Shown here piece by piece: positions 1 through 9,279 of a DNA stretch of 64,000 nucleotides; the stretch's first letter is position 1; each line of letters starts with the position of its first letter. The stretch spans positions 124,001 through 188,000 of the forward strand of contig NZ_FOOT01000005.1 in assembly GCF_900113285.1 (NCBI RefSeq), in the 5' to 3' direction. The translations under genes and the position numbers were made by a program. Under the pieces are notes generated by a model. The model saw only the letters and a program-made list of their open reading frames with translations, ran no database searches and was not told the origin of the DNA. Source of the DNA: Pontibacter chinhatensis. Its GTDB lineage: Bacteria; Bacteroidota; Bacteroidia; Cytophagales; Hymenobacteraceae.

Positions 1-119
1 TGCAGGGTTTCCTTCAGGGTATTAAAGTCCACTTTGTCCTCCACCATCAACACCGACATAATGCCCAGCCGCGCCCTGCTCTCGAAGGCCTTGTTTATAT
101 TTTCCAGGTACTCTTTCAC
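1..119 (-). CDS. Winged-helix transcriptional regulator (partial, N-terminus only)
   Basis: The gene runs off the left edge; 39 codons are visible from a GTG at 117-119, six bases after the stop of the upstream membrane-protein gene. The visible N-terminus (KEYLENINKAFESRARLGIM, then SVLMVEDKVDFNTLKETL) reads like the first helices of the short winged-helix regulators that Bacteroidota encode next to a small polytopic membrane protein. It presumably binds DNA and may control its own operon (inference). The start is chosen from the match to this helix and the tight spacing. The DNA-recognition helix lies outside the window, so the family assignment is probable rather than certain. Confidence 0.72.
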   Translation of the reverse strand, partial: MKEYLENINKAFESRARLGIMSVLMVEDKVDFNTLKETL

Positions 120-125
120 AGGTGG

Positions 126-749
126 CTAGCGTTCGTATTTAAAGTACATCAAGGTACCATACACCATGTGCAGCACGCCGAACCCTACTGTCCAGGCAAG
201 CAGGCCGTAACCGGTAAAAAAGCTGACCAGCAAGCCAAGTATCACCTCGCAAATGCCCAGGTACCGGATATCGCCATAGGTATACTTGCTCCCGTTTATC
301 AGAGCCAAGCCATAAAAAACAAGCATGGCAGGAGCTATCAGGTATAAAATACCGTGGTAAAGCAGAATGGCACAGAAGATGCCGCCAGCCGCCAACGGAA
401 TGGCCAGGTTCATGAGCAGGCGCCTGGACTTGCTGTCCCACAGGCGGTGATTGTTAAGCTTGGCCTTGCGCGCGGTAAAGTATAGGGCAGAGCCAATAGC
501 AAGGATGAGCACACCCAGGGCCACAGCCACCATAAACTGGATGCTGGACCAGGTAAGGGTGGCGCCGCTGTCCTGGGAATAGGTGACATTGTACTGGCTT
601 AGGTGCCACTTTACAACAGCCGCCCCGGCAAGCGCCGACAGGCCTGCCGCCACCCCGGATAACCCGCTAAGCGAGATAAAACGGGAAGAGCGATCCATGA
701 TGTTGCGGATCTCGTGCAGGGCTTCTAGCTGGTCTTGCTGCTGATTCAT
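126..749 (-). CDS. Conserved polytopic membrane protein, unknown function
   Basis: This 207-residue protein has a short polar N-terminus (about 25 residues) and about six hydrophobic segments, near residues 28-48, 70-92, 110-130, 131-150, 158-178 and 180-200. No catalytic motif is visible. It ends six bases before the winged-helix regulator gene, so the two are almost certainly cotranscribed; this pairing is common in Bacteroidota and suggests that the regulator governs, or is sequestered by, the membrane protein (inference). No signal peptide is needed since the first segment would act as an anchor. Function is unknown; the membrane location is well supported. Confidence 0.85.
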   Translation of the reverse strand: MNQQQDQLEALHEIRNIMDRSSRFISLSGLSGVAAGLSALAGAAVVKWHLSQYNVTYSQDSGATLTWSSIQFMVAVALGVLILAIGSALYFTARKAKLNNHRLWDSKSRRLLMNLAIPLAAGGIFCAILLYHGILYLIAPAMLVFYGLALINGSKYTYGDIRYLGICEVILGLLVSFFTGYGLLAWTVGFGVLHMVYGTLMYFKYER

Positions 750-1025
750 GATAAAGTACTTTGAGTTTCAAAGTTAATAGGGGTTTACGTAAAGTCAAGC
801 ATCGGGTATAAAATATGCAGGAATAATTTATCAACACCGCTTCTGCCACCTGATCAGCTAAAATGGGAAGGCTTATACTTTGGGCAGGACTATCGCAGGA
901 ACCGGAAGCGCAAGTATAAAACCTGTTTAACCAAACCCCCGGCCTTACGTTTAAATGGCAAACCAAGGGGCAGGAAGTATAAAGTATGCATCCTGCCGTT
1001 TGTTATACTTGAAAACAAATAACCT

Positions 1026-1331
1026 ATGAACTACACAGAGAACTACGAAGGCATAAAACTAGACGTACAGGCGGTTGATATTTCCATCTCGGATGCCCTG
1101 CAGCAGGGCGTGCGCGACGTGATAGACAAAGTTAAGCGCCACAACAAGAAGATAGATTCGGTGGATGTATACTTTAAAGAAGAGCCTAACCAGTCGACCA
1201 ATACCAAGAGCGTGCGCATGCGCGTGGGCATTCCGGGCAACGATGTGTTTGCCCATGATGAAGGCGATAACTGGTTTGAGCTGCTGAAAAACGTGGAAGA
1301 CAAACTGAGGCGACAACTGGAGAAGCGCTAA
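1026..1331 (+). CDS. hpf: Ribosome hibernation-promoting factor, HPF/RaiA (YfiA) family
   Basis: At 101 residues this is a short-form HPF/RaiA protein (sigma54-modulation/S30EA ribosomal-associated fold, beta-alpha-beta-beta-beta-alpha). Typical traits are visible: an opening strand with VQAVDISISDALQQGVRD, an Asp/Val-rich second strand (KIDSVDVYFKEE), a basic patch (KSVRMRVGIP) and a C-terminal helix rich in Lys/Arg (KLRRQLEKR). The family binds the 30S decoding region in stationary phase and inactivates ribosomes. The long-form C-terminal dimerisation domain is absent. It stands alone, with a terminator directly behind it. Start ATG follows an AT-rich leader. Confidence 0.93.
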   Translation: MNYTENYEGIKLDVQAVDISISDALQQGVRDVIDKVKRHNKKIDSVDVYFKEEPNQSTNTKSVRMRVGIPGNDVFAHDEGDNWFELLKNVEDKLRRQLEKR

Positions 1332-1353
1332 GCTGCCACCAGCCCGAAACCAC

Positions 1354-1394
1354 AAAACCCGCTGCACTTACCAAGATAAGGCAGCGGGTTTTGC
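1354..1394 (+). terminator. Intrinsic terminator of hpf
   Basis: The inverted repeat AACCCGCTGC...GCAGCGGGTT is followed by TTTTG and an AT-rich run, 23 bases after the hpf stop. The loop is about 15 bases. Confidence 0.8.
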
Positions 1395-1440
1395 ATTTAG
1401 TGCTTTTATAATTCGGGTTTTAAAACCTAAGTTGCGATTA

Positions 1441-1521
1441 ACCCACCCCCGCCCCTCCAAGGAGGGGAATTTCTAAAATTTTATTATTATTCCCCTCCTT
1501 GGAGGGGTTAGGGGTGGGTTT
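1441..1521. repeat. Dispersed G/C-rich inverted repeat (CCCCTCC/GGAGGGG type)
   Basis: Two arms, ACCCACCCCCGCCCCTCC and GGAGGGGTTAGGGGTGGGT, flank an AT-rich centre; each arm also contains the small palindrome CCCCTCCnnGGAGGGG. The same arm sequence recurs at 18068-18098, 21229-21260, 44073-44104 and 62550-62582, three of these inside the large composite element. It lies between two genes of the same direction, with no coding potential. Confidence 0.8.
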
Positions 1522-1600
1522 ACACTTCAGCGAAGTAGGCGTTAATATTTAAAGTATAGCAAAGTATACATCATACTTCACAACCGCACAAAAGTATATC

Positions 1601-2377
1601 ATGAATCACTCCTACTACCAGCAAAAAAACATCCTGATCACGGGTGCTGCGCAAGGCATTGGGCTCGGCATGGCAGAGGCCTTTGCCAGGGCCGGCGCCA
1701 ACGTCATCCTCACCGATATGGACGCGGAGGCGGGCCAGCAGGCGCTGCAGCGGCTAAAAGGGCTGCCTGCGGAGTTTATACCTTGTGATGTAAGTATAGA
1801 AAGCCAGGTGCAGGAACTGATGCGGCAGGTGGGGGAGAAGTATACTTGCCTGGACGCCCTCATCAACAACGCCGGCATAGCCGATCCGTTTCAGGGGCAG
1901 CTGCAGGAGCTATCTATAACTGACTTTGATAAAATTATCTCTGTGAACCTGCGTGGCCCCTTGCTCTGTACCAAGTATGCGCTGCCCCTGCTGCAGAAGG
2001 CCTCGCACCCCGCCATCCTGAATATTACCAGCACCCGCGCCTTTATGTCGGAGCCGGATACCTTTGCTTACTCGGCCTCCAAAGGCGGCCTGGAGGCGCT
2101 CACACATTCTCTGGCCATTAGCCTGGGCAAGGACGGCATCCGGGTAAACGCCATCGCCCCGGGCTGGATCGAGACCGGCGACTGGAAGAAGGATAGCCAA
2201 AAGTATGAACCCCGGCACTCAGAAGAAGACAAGCAGCAGCACCCGGTGGGCCGCGTGGGCCAGCCGCAGGACATCGCCGAAGCCGCCCTGTTTCTCTGCT
2301 CCGATAAAGCCGACTTCATCACGGGCCAAAGCCTTACCATCGACGGCGGCATGACGGTGAAGATGATCTATAGTTAG
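1601..2377 (+). CDS. SDR-family NAD(P)-dependent oxidoreductase
   Basis: A classical short-chain dehydrogenase of 258 residues. The cofactor motif TGAAQGIG lies near residues 14-21, an Asp at the end of beta2 (LTDMD) favours NAD(H), NNAG is near residue 89, the catalytic Ser is in NITSTRAF, and YSASK (Tyr/Lys) is near residue 157. The C-terminus (FITGQSLTIDGG) is typical of the glucose-1-dehydrogenase/FabG-like branch. The substrate cannot be told. It is a single gene with a leader containing three AAGTATA heptamers and no obvious partner. Confidence 0.92.
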   Translation: MNHSYYQQKNILITGAAQGIGLGMAEAFARAGANVILTDMDAEAGQQALQRLKGLPAEFIPCDVSIESQVQELMRQVGEKYTCLDALINNAGIADPFQGQLQELSITDFDKIISVNLRGPLLCTKYALPLLQKASHPAILNITSTRAFMSEPDTFAYSASKGGLEALTHSLAISLGKDGIRVNAIAPGWIETGDWKKDSQKYEPRHSEEDKQQHPVGRVGQPQDIAEAALFLCSDKADFITGQSLTIDGGMTVKMIYS

Positions 2378-2558
2378 GAAGTTGGAGAGTTTAGGAGTTA
2401 AAGAGTTAGAAAGTTTGGTGGGGGATAGCGTGAAATTTATACTTGCGCCATCTTTCAAAGGGTCAAAGGCTTATTAATTCTTTAAAAGATTGGCGTGTGT
2501 GGCCATACAACCCTTGCCAGGTTTAAGGGGTAAAACCTATGGTTAAGATTATACGCTG

Positions 2559-3188
2559 ATGAGAAACCTGCCACCAAACCTGTCGCTGCTTTATATTACC
2601 AACCCGATGTGTGCCTGGTGCTATGGCTTCACGCCTGTCATGCGCCGGCTGCGGGCCCTGTGGCAGGGGCACCTGGACGTGCAGGTGCGCTTCGGCGATT
2701 TGCAGGCGCACGAGTCTCACCCCTTGCAGCACGACCAGAAAGAGCGCCTGGCCATCAGCTGGCACCGGGTGCAGGAGCGCACCTACCTACCTTTCGAGTA
2801 CCGTTTTTTCATCCAGCGCAGTTTTGTGTTTAACACCGAGCCAGCCTGCCGCGCCATGCTCTGTGTGCGTTTGCTGCGCCCCGTCCTTACCCTGGAGGTG
2901 CTGCGCGCCATGCACTCTGCCTTCTTCGTCGACAACATCGACCTGAAGGAAACCCGCGAGTTGGTGCGGTTGGTAGGACTTTTTGGGATACGCGAGAACC
3001 TCTTCCTGACCCTGTTTGAGTCTGATGAAATTATGCAGCAGATGGAGGAGGAGTTTGCCTTTGTAGATGACATCGGCGCCACGACCTTCCCCAGCGTTTA
3101 CCTGAACACCAGCGACGGGCCCCAGCGGCTTACAGCCGGATACGTAGACCTGCACGAACTGGAGCAACGCATCCTGCAGCTACGGTAG
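2559..3188 (+). CDS. DsbA-family (FrnE-like) thioredoxin-fold protein
   Basis: Residues 18-21 are CAWC, the CxxC redox site of DsbA/FrnE-type proteins, preceded by the usual hydrophobic strand and NPM. A long helical insertion follows and a cis-Pro loop (TTFPS) is near residue 176, with a C-terminal strand/helix completing the thioredoxin fold. No signal peptide is present, so a cytoplasmic oxidoreductase or isomerase is more likely than periplasmic DsbA. Length (209) fits the family. The gene is monocistronic. Redox partner unknown. Confidence 0.85.
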   Translation: MRNLPPNLSLLYITNPMCAWCYGFTPVMRRLRALWQGHLDVQVRFGDLQAHESHPLQHDQKERLAISWHRVQERTYLPFEYRFFIQRSFVFNTEPACRAMLCVRLLRPVLTLEVLRAMHSAFFVDNIDLKETRELVRLVGLFGIRENLFLTLFESDEIMQQMEEEFAFVDDIGATTFPSVYLNTSDGPQRLTAGYVDLHELEQRILQLR

Positions 3189-3347
3189 TTGCCCAAGTAT
3201 AAGTCTATACTTGCCTAACGTTTGATTTTGCCTATATAGTGGTTTCATAGCATCTATGACAACCCTTACGCCGCTATTGCCGTATATTAGAACTTCAGTA
3301 TATTTAAGTGTTCTTGAATTTTAATTTAATAGAGAACCAGACTCCCC

Positions 3348-3707
3348 ATGAGAAGCAAGACCACCACGAACCAAGTTGATGAGTATGTAGAGAAGCTGTC
3401 GCCGGAAAAGCGACTGCTTGCCCAGGAAGTACGCCGTATCATAAACACCTCCGTTGCCCACCTGGAGGAGAGCGTGCGCTGGGATTGTGCCTGTTACTTT
3501 TTCTATGGCCCGGTCTGTTACTTCGCCTCCTCGCGCAGCGGCATCCACTTTGGTTTTTTTAGGGGCAGAGAGATGGCAGACCCCCATCGCCGCCTGGTAA
3601 GCCGTAACGGCCAGCACCCGCACATCAAAATCCGCACCATCGCCGACATAGACGAGGCCTACTTTGCCGACCTCGTGCGGGAGGCGGTGCACCTGAACCA
3701 GAACTAA
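3348..3707 (+). CDS. DUF1801 (YdhG-like) domain protein
   Basis: A small soluble protein of 119 residues matching the DUF1801/YdhG fold: the N-terminal helix VDEYVEKLSPEKRLLAQEVR, then the characteristic VRWDCACYFFYGPVCYF stretch (family usually has xWxxPxY) and SGIHFGFFRG. The family is frataxin-like in fold and of uncertain function. It converges on the CDF transporter gene, with only six bases between the two stops, so the transcripts overlap at their 3' ends. No link to zinc transport is implied beyond proximity. Confidence 0.8.
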   Translation: MRSKTTTNQVDEYVEKLSPEKRLLAQEVRRIINTSVAHLEESVRWDCACYFFYGPVCYFASSRSGIHFGFFRGREMADPHRRLVSRNGQHPHIKIRTIADIDEAYFADLVREAVHLNQN

Positions 3708-3713
3708 TTTTCG

Positions 3714-4619
3714 TCAGAGCGCGCCCTCGTGGCTGCAAACTTCGTCGGGGCTTTCGAGTTCCAGCGTTACGTGCTGAATATCCATCTCGGCCATGGCGGC
3801 GCGCACTTCTTTCTTAAGCTCCTCGGCCTGCGCCGGAGGAAGCGAGGTGCCTGTCACAGCGTGTACCGTCAGGATATGGTAGCTTCCGTCCATCGTCCAG
3901 ACATGCAGGTCGTGCACCGAGGAAATGCCGGGGATGGCCTGTAGTTTTGCCTCAATCTCCTGCGGCTTCAGGTGAGGAGGGGAGGCTTGCAAGAGGATGG
4001 TCATCGTGTCGCGCAGGTTGCGCACCACGTTGTAGAGCACATACACTGTAATGGCCACCGACAGGAGCGGGTCTATCCAGGGCAGGTCGAAAAAGTATAG
4101 AATAACACCGCCTACCAGCACGGCCACCCAGCCCAGCACATCCTCCATCAGGTGCAGCCTCACCACGCGCTCGTTGATGGAATTCCCTTTTTTCAGCCGG
4201 AGTACAGCGGCGCCGTTTACGACTATACCAAGTATTGCGAAGCCAATCATGCCGGGCGCATGCACCTCTTCCGGGTTCCAGAGCCGTGGGATGGCCTCAG
4301 AAAGTATAAAAAAGGAACCAACCAGCAGCACAACCGAGTTTATTACGGCACCCAGTATAGAAAACCGCTTATAGCCGAAGGTATACTTGTGGTCGCGGCC
4401 CCGCTTGGCCACTTTCTCAAAATACCAGGCAAGGCCCAGCGAAAGCGAGTCGCCGAGGTCGTGCAGGGCATCCGAAAGTATAGCCACGCTGTTTATCCAG
4501 ATGCCGCCCACTATCTCCAGCAGGGTGAAACCCAGGTTCAGGAAGAAGGCTACCTTAATGTTGCTGCCCTCCCCGTGGTGGTGCCCATGATGATGGTGGT
4601 GGTGATGTCCGTGTGCCAT
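3714..4619 (-). CDS. Cation diffusion facilitator (CzcD/ZitB-type Zn2+ exporter)
   Basis: The 301-residue protein has a His-rich N-terminus (twelve His within residues 4-15), six membrane segments, and the HxxxD pairs of Zn-transporting CDF proteins: HDLGD in TM2 and HLMED in TM5. The C-terminal cytoplasmic domain (SSVHDLHVWTMDGSYHILTVH) carries the expected HDLHVW motif. Proton-coupled Zn2+ (possibly Co2+/Cd2+) export across the inner membrane is the expected role. It is divergent from the two-component operon at 4745, sharing a 125-base intergenic region, but belongs to the opposite strand. Confidence 0.95.
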   Translation of the reverse strand: MAHGHHHHHHHGHHHGEGSNIKVAFFLNLGFTLLEIVGGIWINSVAILSDALHDLGDSLSLGLAWYFEKVAKRGRDHKYTFGYKRFSILGAVINSVVLLVGSFFILSEAIPRLWNPEEVHAPGMIGFAILGIVVNGAAVLRLKKGNSINERVVRLHLMEDVLGWVAVLVGGVILYFFDLPWIDPLLSVAITVYVLYNVVRNLRDTMTILLQASPPHLKPQEIEAKLQAIPGISSVHDLHVWTMDGSYHILTVHAVTGTSLPPAQAEELKKEVRAAMAEMDIQHVTLELESPDEVCSHEGAL

Positions 4620-4692
4620 TAAATATGAAACGATTTGGTGCGTTTAATAGTGCCAGGCCAGTTTTGGCTGTTAAATTTTGGCTTCCAGGTTG

Positions 4693-4700
4693 TACATTTG
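4693..4700 (+). promoter_or_regulatory. Candidate -7 box of the first two-component operon
   Basis: TACATTTG matches the Bacteroidota -7 consensus TAnnTTTG and lies 44 bases before the response regulator ATG. A well-spaced -33 TTG/TTTG is not clear (TTTTG copies lie 12 and 26 bases away), so this is a partial match. Confidence 0.45.
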
Positions 4701-4744
4701 TGTGCCGCGTGAGGTAACCAGCCACTTTGCTAACCCTATTACCC

Positions 4745-5424
<680 letters not shown>

Positions 5425-5428
<4 letters not shown>

Positions 5429-6810
5429 AAATACGCTCTAAACTAACGCTGCAGTTTGCCAGCATCGTGGCCCTGATCATGATCGTGTTCTCGCTGGTGG
5501 TATACTCTTTCACCTCTCTCTACCGCCAGGACGATTTCTACAAGCGTATTCTCCGGAGGGCAGAGGTAACGGCCCTCTACGTGCTGGAATCCGATAATGT
5601 AAGCGCAGAGCAGCAGCGCCAGTTTATGATCGACTTCTACCACGAGCTGCCGCAAGAGGCGGTCCGGGTGTTTGATGCCGAAGGCAAAGAGGTCTTTAGC
5701 CACGGCGAGGGCGACCTGGGCATAACGCCGGCTATACTCGATCTGCTGCGGCAAAGCCAGGTGCTGGAGTATGACAACGACGTGCGTCAGGTGGTGGGAA
5801 TTATGTATGAAAACGATGGGCGTGCGTACCTGGTGTTTGCCTCCAGCATAGACTCCTACAGCCTCCGGAAGCTTCAGAACCTCAAAATTATTCTGGTAGT
5901 TGGTTTTATGGGTTCCCTGGTAGTGGTGGTGCTGGCGGGCTGGCTGTTTTCCAAGCAGGCACTAAGGCCCATCACCAAAGTGGTAGCCGAGGTAGAGAAG
6001 ATCAGCGCCAACGACCTGCACCTGCGCCTGAGCAATGCCGACGGAAAAGACGAGCTGTCGCACCTGGCCCAGACCTTTAACAACATGCTGGACCGCCTGG
6101 AGCAATCCTTCGAGATGCAGAGCACTTTTGTCTCCAACGCCTCGCACGAGTTGCGCACGCCGCTCACCACCATGATCGGGGAACTGGAAGTGGCCCTGAT
6201 GAAGCCGCGTGAGAAAGAAGAGTACCAGCGCGTGCTGCGCAGCACCCTGGAAGATGCCCGCCTGCTCACCGAGCTTTCCAACGGCCTGCTCCAGATTGCC
6301 CAGGCAAGTATAGACCAATCCAAAATAAAGCTGTCCATGCTGCGCTTTGATGAGCTGGTATGGATGGCCCGCGACCAGGCCCTCAAACGCCAACCCAACG
6401 CCCGCATCGAAATTGACTTTGCCAGTTTCCCGGATGATGAGAAGCGCCTGATGGTGCAGGGGAACGAGGCCCTGTTGCTGATCGCGGTGCTGAACGTGCT
6501 GGAGAACGCGATTAAATTTTCGCCGGACGGGCAGGTGGCCAGGGGGCAGATAGAGGTGCAGAGCCGCCAGGTGGTGCTGCGGGTGCAGGACCGTGGCCTG
6601 GGCATTGCCGCCGAAGACCTGAAACACGTGTTTGTGCCGTTCTTCCGGGCAGATAACGTGCGCAATATCACCGGGCACGGCATCGGGCTGCCGCTGGCAG
6701 AACGTATTCTCAAGCTGCACAGAGGCAGTATTGAAGTGCACTCGCAGATAAACAAGGGCACCGAAGTGATGATCTCCCTGCCACAGGCTTACCACACAAT
6801 TTCCGCCTGA
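5425..6810 (+). CDS. Membrane sensor histidine kinase (HAMP-HisKA-HATPase)
   Basis: A 461-residue kinase with TM1 near 10-30, a periplasmic sensor region of about 120 residues, TM2 near 150-172, HAMP to about 228, HisKA with SNASHELRTPLTTM (phospho-His near 240) and an HATPase domain with the N box NVLENAIKFSP, G1 DRGLGIA and G2 GHGIGLPLA. Its start overlaps the regulator stop by 4 bases, so translation is coupled. The sensor domain has no recognisable ligand fold. Downstream neighbours are an anion transporter and a carbonic anhydrase, suggesting an ionic or inorganic-carbon signal (inference). Confidence 0.95.
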
Positions 6811-6816
6811 AACTCA

Positions 6817-6874
6817 TTTTAATCTCCTTTTAATGTCGTTTTAATTTCGCCTTAATCTTGCTCACGTAGGTTTG
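6817..6874 (+). promoter_or_regulatory. Direct-repeat operator with -7 box (probable response-regulator-activated promoter)
   Basis: Four TTTTAAT-type units start at 6817, 6828, 6839 and 6850, exactly 11 bp apart (the last reads CCTTAAT), i.e. one helical turn, as OmpR-type regulators require. Nine bases after the last TTAATC comes TAGGTTTG (6867-6874), a perfect TAnnTTTG -7 box. The layout places the array over the usual -33 region, typical of an activated promoter. It begins six bases after the kinase stop and drives the SulP gene about 95 bases downstream. Confidence 0.7.
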
Positions 6875-6969
6875 TAACAGTTAGGTGAGACAGGTTAATC
6901 TACGCTTGCGCCCTGCATTAGCGGGCGCGGCGTGGAGACTTGTCGGTAGTAGTAAGACTAAGTATAAAC

Positions 6970-8511
6970 ATGACAGAAAGAGGAGAAAGAGTAAATTATT
7001 TGGCCACGCTCGGCAAGGATTTTCCTTCGGGCCTGGTCGTATTCCTGGTGGCGCTGCCGCTATGCCTTGGCATTGCACTCGCATCCGGTGCCCCCTTGTT
7101 TGCCGGTATCATCACCGGTGTGGTAGGTGGTGTGGTTGTGGCATGGCTTAGCGGCTCGCAGCTAAGCGTAAGTGGCCCGGCGGCAGGTTTGACGGTGATC
7201 GTGCTGAACGGCATCGAAACCATGCAGACGTATGAGGCCTTTTTGGCGGCGGTCGTGCTGGCCGGAGCTCTGCAGATAGGGCTTGGTTTAATAAGGGCCG
7301 GGGTGATTGGGTTATACTTCCCCTCCTCGGTAATTAAGGGAATGCTGGCAGCCATTGGCCTAATCCTTATCATACAGCAGGTTCCCCGTTTCATGGGTGC
7401 CAACGAGACGTTCTACAGCACACTTTTTTCTGATGTAACAGCCGGTTTAGCCTCCGTGCACACCGGGGCGCTACTGATTGGTGCTATCTCGCTCGCCATC
7501 CTTATACTTTGGGATACCCCTGCAGTGAAGAAATTTAAAGTGGCAAAGTCAGTGCCCGGTGCTCTGATAGCGGTGCTGCTCTCCATCGGTCTGAATGAGT
7601 TGTTCAAGGCTTCCTTCCCGGCTTTGGCTGTGGGCTCGTCAAACCTGGTGACACTTCCGGTGATTGGCTCCCTGGCTGAAATGGGGGATGTGCTAAGCTT
7701 CCCGGATCTGGGTGCTTTCGCTAACCCGCAACTGTATGTAGTGGCCTTTACGATCGCCATTGTGGCCAGCCTCGAAACGCTGCTTAGCGTAGAGGCCATC
7801 GACAAACTGGATCCGCACAAGCGCCGCACACCGAACAACCGGGAGCTGCTGGCGCAGGGTGTAGGTAACATGACAGCCGGTATGCTGGGTGGCCTGCCCA
7901 TGACAGCGGTAATCGTGCGCGGTACTGCCAACGTTACCTCGGGCGCCCAAACCAAAATGTCGGCCTTTATACATGGCGTGTTCCTGCTCCTGTCGGTGCT
8001 GTTCCTGGCCAACTTCCTGAACCTGATTCCGCTTTCAGCGCTGGCTGCAGTACTCCTGATGGTAGGTTATAAACTCACCAAACCGAGCCTGTACAAGCAG
8101 CAAATCAAGATCGGATCAGAACAGTTCATTCCCTTCATCATTACCATCCTGGCTATCCTGTTCACCGACCTGCTGGTGGGTATTTGCGTGGGCCTGGTAG
8201 TGGGCGTATTCTTTATCCTGAAAGCCAATTACAAGTCGCCATACTTCTTCCATAAGGAGGAGCACCGCGAGCGCGAGGTTATCCGGATCAAGCTGAGCGA
8301 GCACGTGTCTTTCCTGAACAAGGCCAGCATTGTACTTACCCTGGACCACCTGCCGCATAACAGCCACGTGATCATCGACGGCGAAAACTCAGAGTATATA
8401 GACTACGATGTGCTGGAGGCGATACAGGAGTTTAAGAAGACAGCACATGAGCGCAACATCTTTGTGGAGCTGCTCAATATCAAGGAGGTAGCAGTGATGG
8501 ATGTGCATTAA
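6970..8511 (+). CDS. SulP-family anion transporter (bicarbonate/sulfate type) with STAS domain
   Basis: A 513-residue protein with the SulP core (about 10-14 membrane segments, with LGKDFPSGLVVFLVALPLCL at the entry and the conserved SGPAAGLTVIV segment) and a C-terminal cytoplasmic STAS-like domain from about residue 430 (HVIIDGENSEYIDYDVLEAI). The ATG at 6970 is chosen over an in-frame ATG 30 bases upstream because it sets the standard N-terminus. Pairing with a beta-carbonic anhydrase 63 bases downstream favours HCO3- as substrate, as in BicA-like systems; sulfate remains possible. Na+ or H+ coupling cannot be read from sequence. Confidence 0.9.
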   Translation: MTERGERVNYLATLGKDFPSGLVVFLVALPLCLGIALASGAPLFAGIITGVVGGVVVAWLSGSQLSVSGPAAGLTVIVLNGIETMQTYEAFLAAVVLAGALQIGLGLIRAGVIGLYFPSSVIKGMLAAIGLILIIQQVPRFMGANETFYSTLFSDVTAGLASVHTGALLIGAISLAILILWDTPAVKKFKVAKSVPGALIAVLLSIGLNELFKASFPALAVGSSNLVTLPVIGSLAEMGDVLSFPDLGAFANPQLYVVAFTIAIVASLETLLSVEAIDKLDPHKRRTPNNRELLAQGVGNMTAGMLGGLPMTAVIVRGTANVTSGAQTKMSAFIHGVFLLLSVLFLANFLNLIPLSALAAVLLMVGYKLTKPSLYKQQIKIGSEQFIPFIITILAILFTDLLVGICVGLVVGVFFILKANYKSPYFFHKEEHREREVIRIKLSEHVSFLNKASIVLTLDHLPHNSHVIIDGENSEYIDYDVLEAIQEFKKTAHERNIFVELLNIKEVAVMDVH

Positions 8512-8574
8512 TATGGCAACACAGGCATCATATTTAAATAATTTGTAATACTTTTAAAGGCTATAAAAGCATAT

Positions 8575-9216
8575 ATGGAGCAGATTTTTGAGAATAATAA
8601 GAAGTGGGTAGCCACCAAACTGGCTGAGGATAGCGAGTTTTTCCTGAAACTGGCCAACGGGCAGAAGCCACGTTACCTGTACATCGGCTGCTCAGACAGC
8701 CGCATTCCGATAAACGAAGTAACCGGCACAGGCCCGGGCGAGATATTTGTGCACCGCAACATCGCCAACATGGTAGTGCATACCGATATGAACCTGCTCT
8801 CGGTGCTGCAGTACGCAGTGGAGGTACTTAAAGTAAAGGATATTATTGTGTGCGGCCACTATGGCTGCGGCGGTGTAGCGGCGGCGGCCACCAACAAACA
8901 GTTTGGCCTTATTGATAACTGGCTGCGCAATATCAAGGATGTAATACGCCTGCACGAGCAGGAACTGATGAGCATTGCCGATGAGGAGCAGCGCCAGCGC
9001 CGTCTGGTGGAACTGAACATCATCGAGCAGGTGCATAACCTGTCAAAAACCTCTATTATTCAGAATGCCCAGCTTGGGGACAACCCGCCAAGGTTGTGGG
9101 GCCTGGTGTATGATATTAAAGAGGGCTTATTACGCGACCTGAAAGTGCGTGATGGGGAGTTTAAGCAGTTCGAGCATATCTACTGCGTAACTGGCGAAGT
9201 GACCGCTACTACCTAA
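8575..9216 (+). CDS. can: Beta-class carbonic anhydrase
   Basis: All zinc ligands and the Asp-Arg dyad are present: Cys39, Asp41 and Arg43 in CSDSR, His95 and Cys98 in HYGCGG. Length (213) is that of the plant-type beta class, which hydrates CO2 to bicarbonate in the cytoplasm. No signal peptide. It follows the SulP gene by 63 bases with no terminator between, so the two probably form an operon: anion transport coupled to CO2/HCO3- interconversion. A strong terminator closes the unit. Confidence 0.96.
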   Translation: MEQIFENNKKWVATKLAEDSEFFLKLANGQKPRYLYIGCSDSRIPINEVTGTGPGEIFVHRNIANMVVHTDMNLLSVLQYAVEVLKVKDIIVCGHYGCGGVAAAATNKQFGLIDNWLRNIKDVIRLHEQELMSIADEEQRQRRLVELNIIEQVHNLSKTSIIQNAQLGDNPPRLWGLVYDIKEGLLRDLKVRDGEFKQFEHIYCVTGEVTATT

Positions 9217-9244
9217 GTACCTAAATGTTTATGATTAGTTTGTT

Positions 9245-9279
9245 GGAGCCTCCTGTTTTACAGGAGGCTCCTCTTTTTT
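9245..9279 (+). terminator. Terminator of the SulP/carbonic anhydrase operon
   Basis: An 11-bp stem, GGAGCCTCCTG/CAGGAGGCTCC, with a 5-base loop is followed by TCTTTTTTT. It abuts the stop of the convergent barrel gene. Confidence 0.9.
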
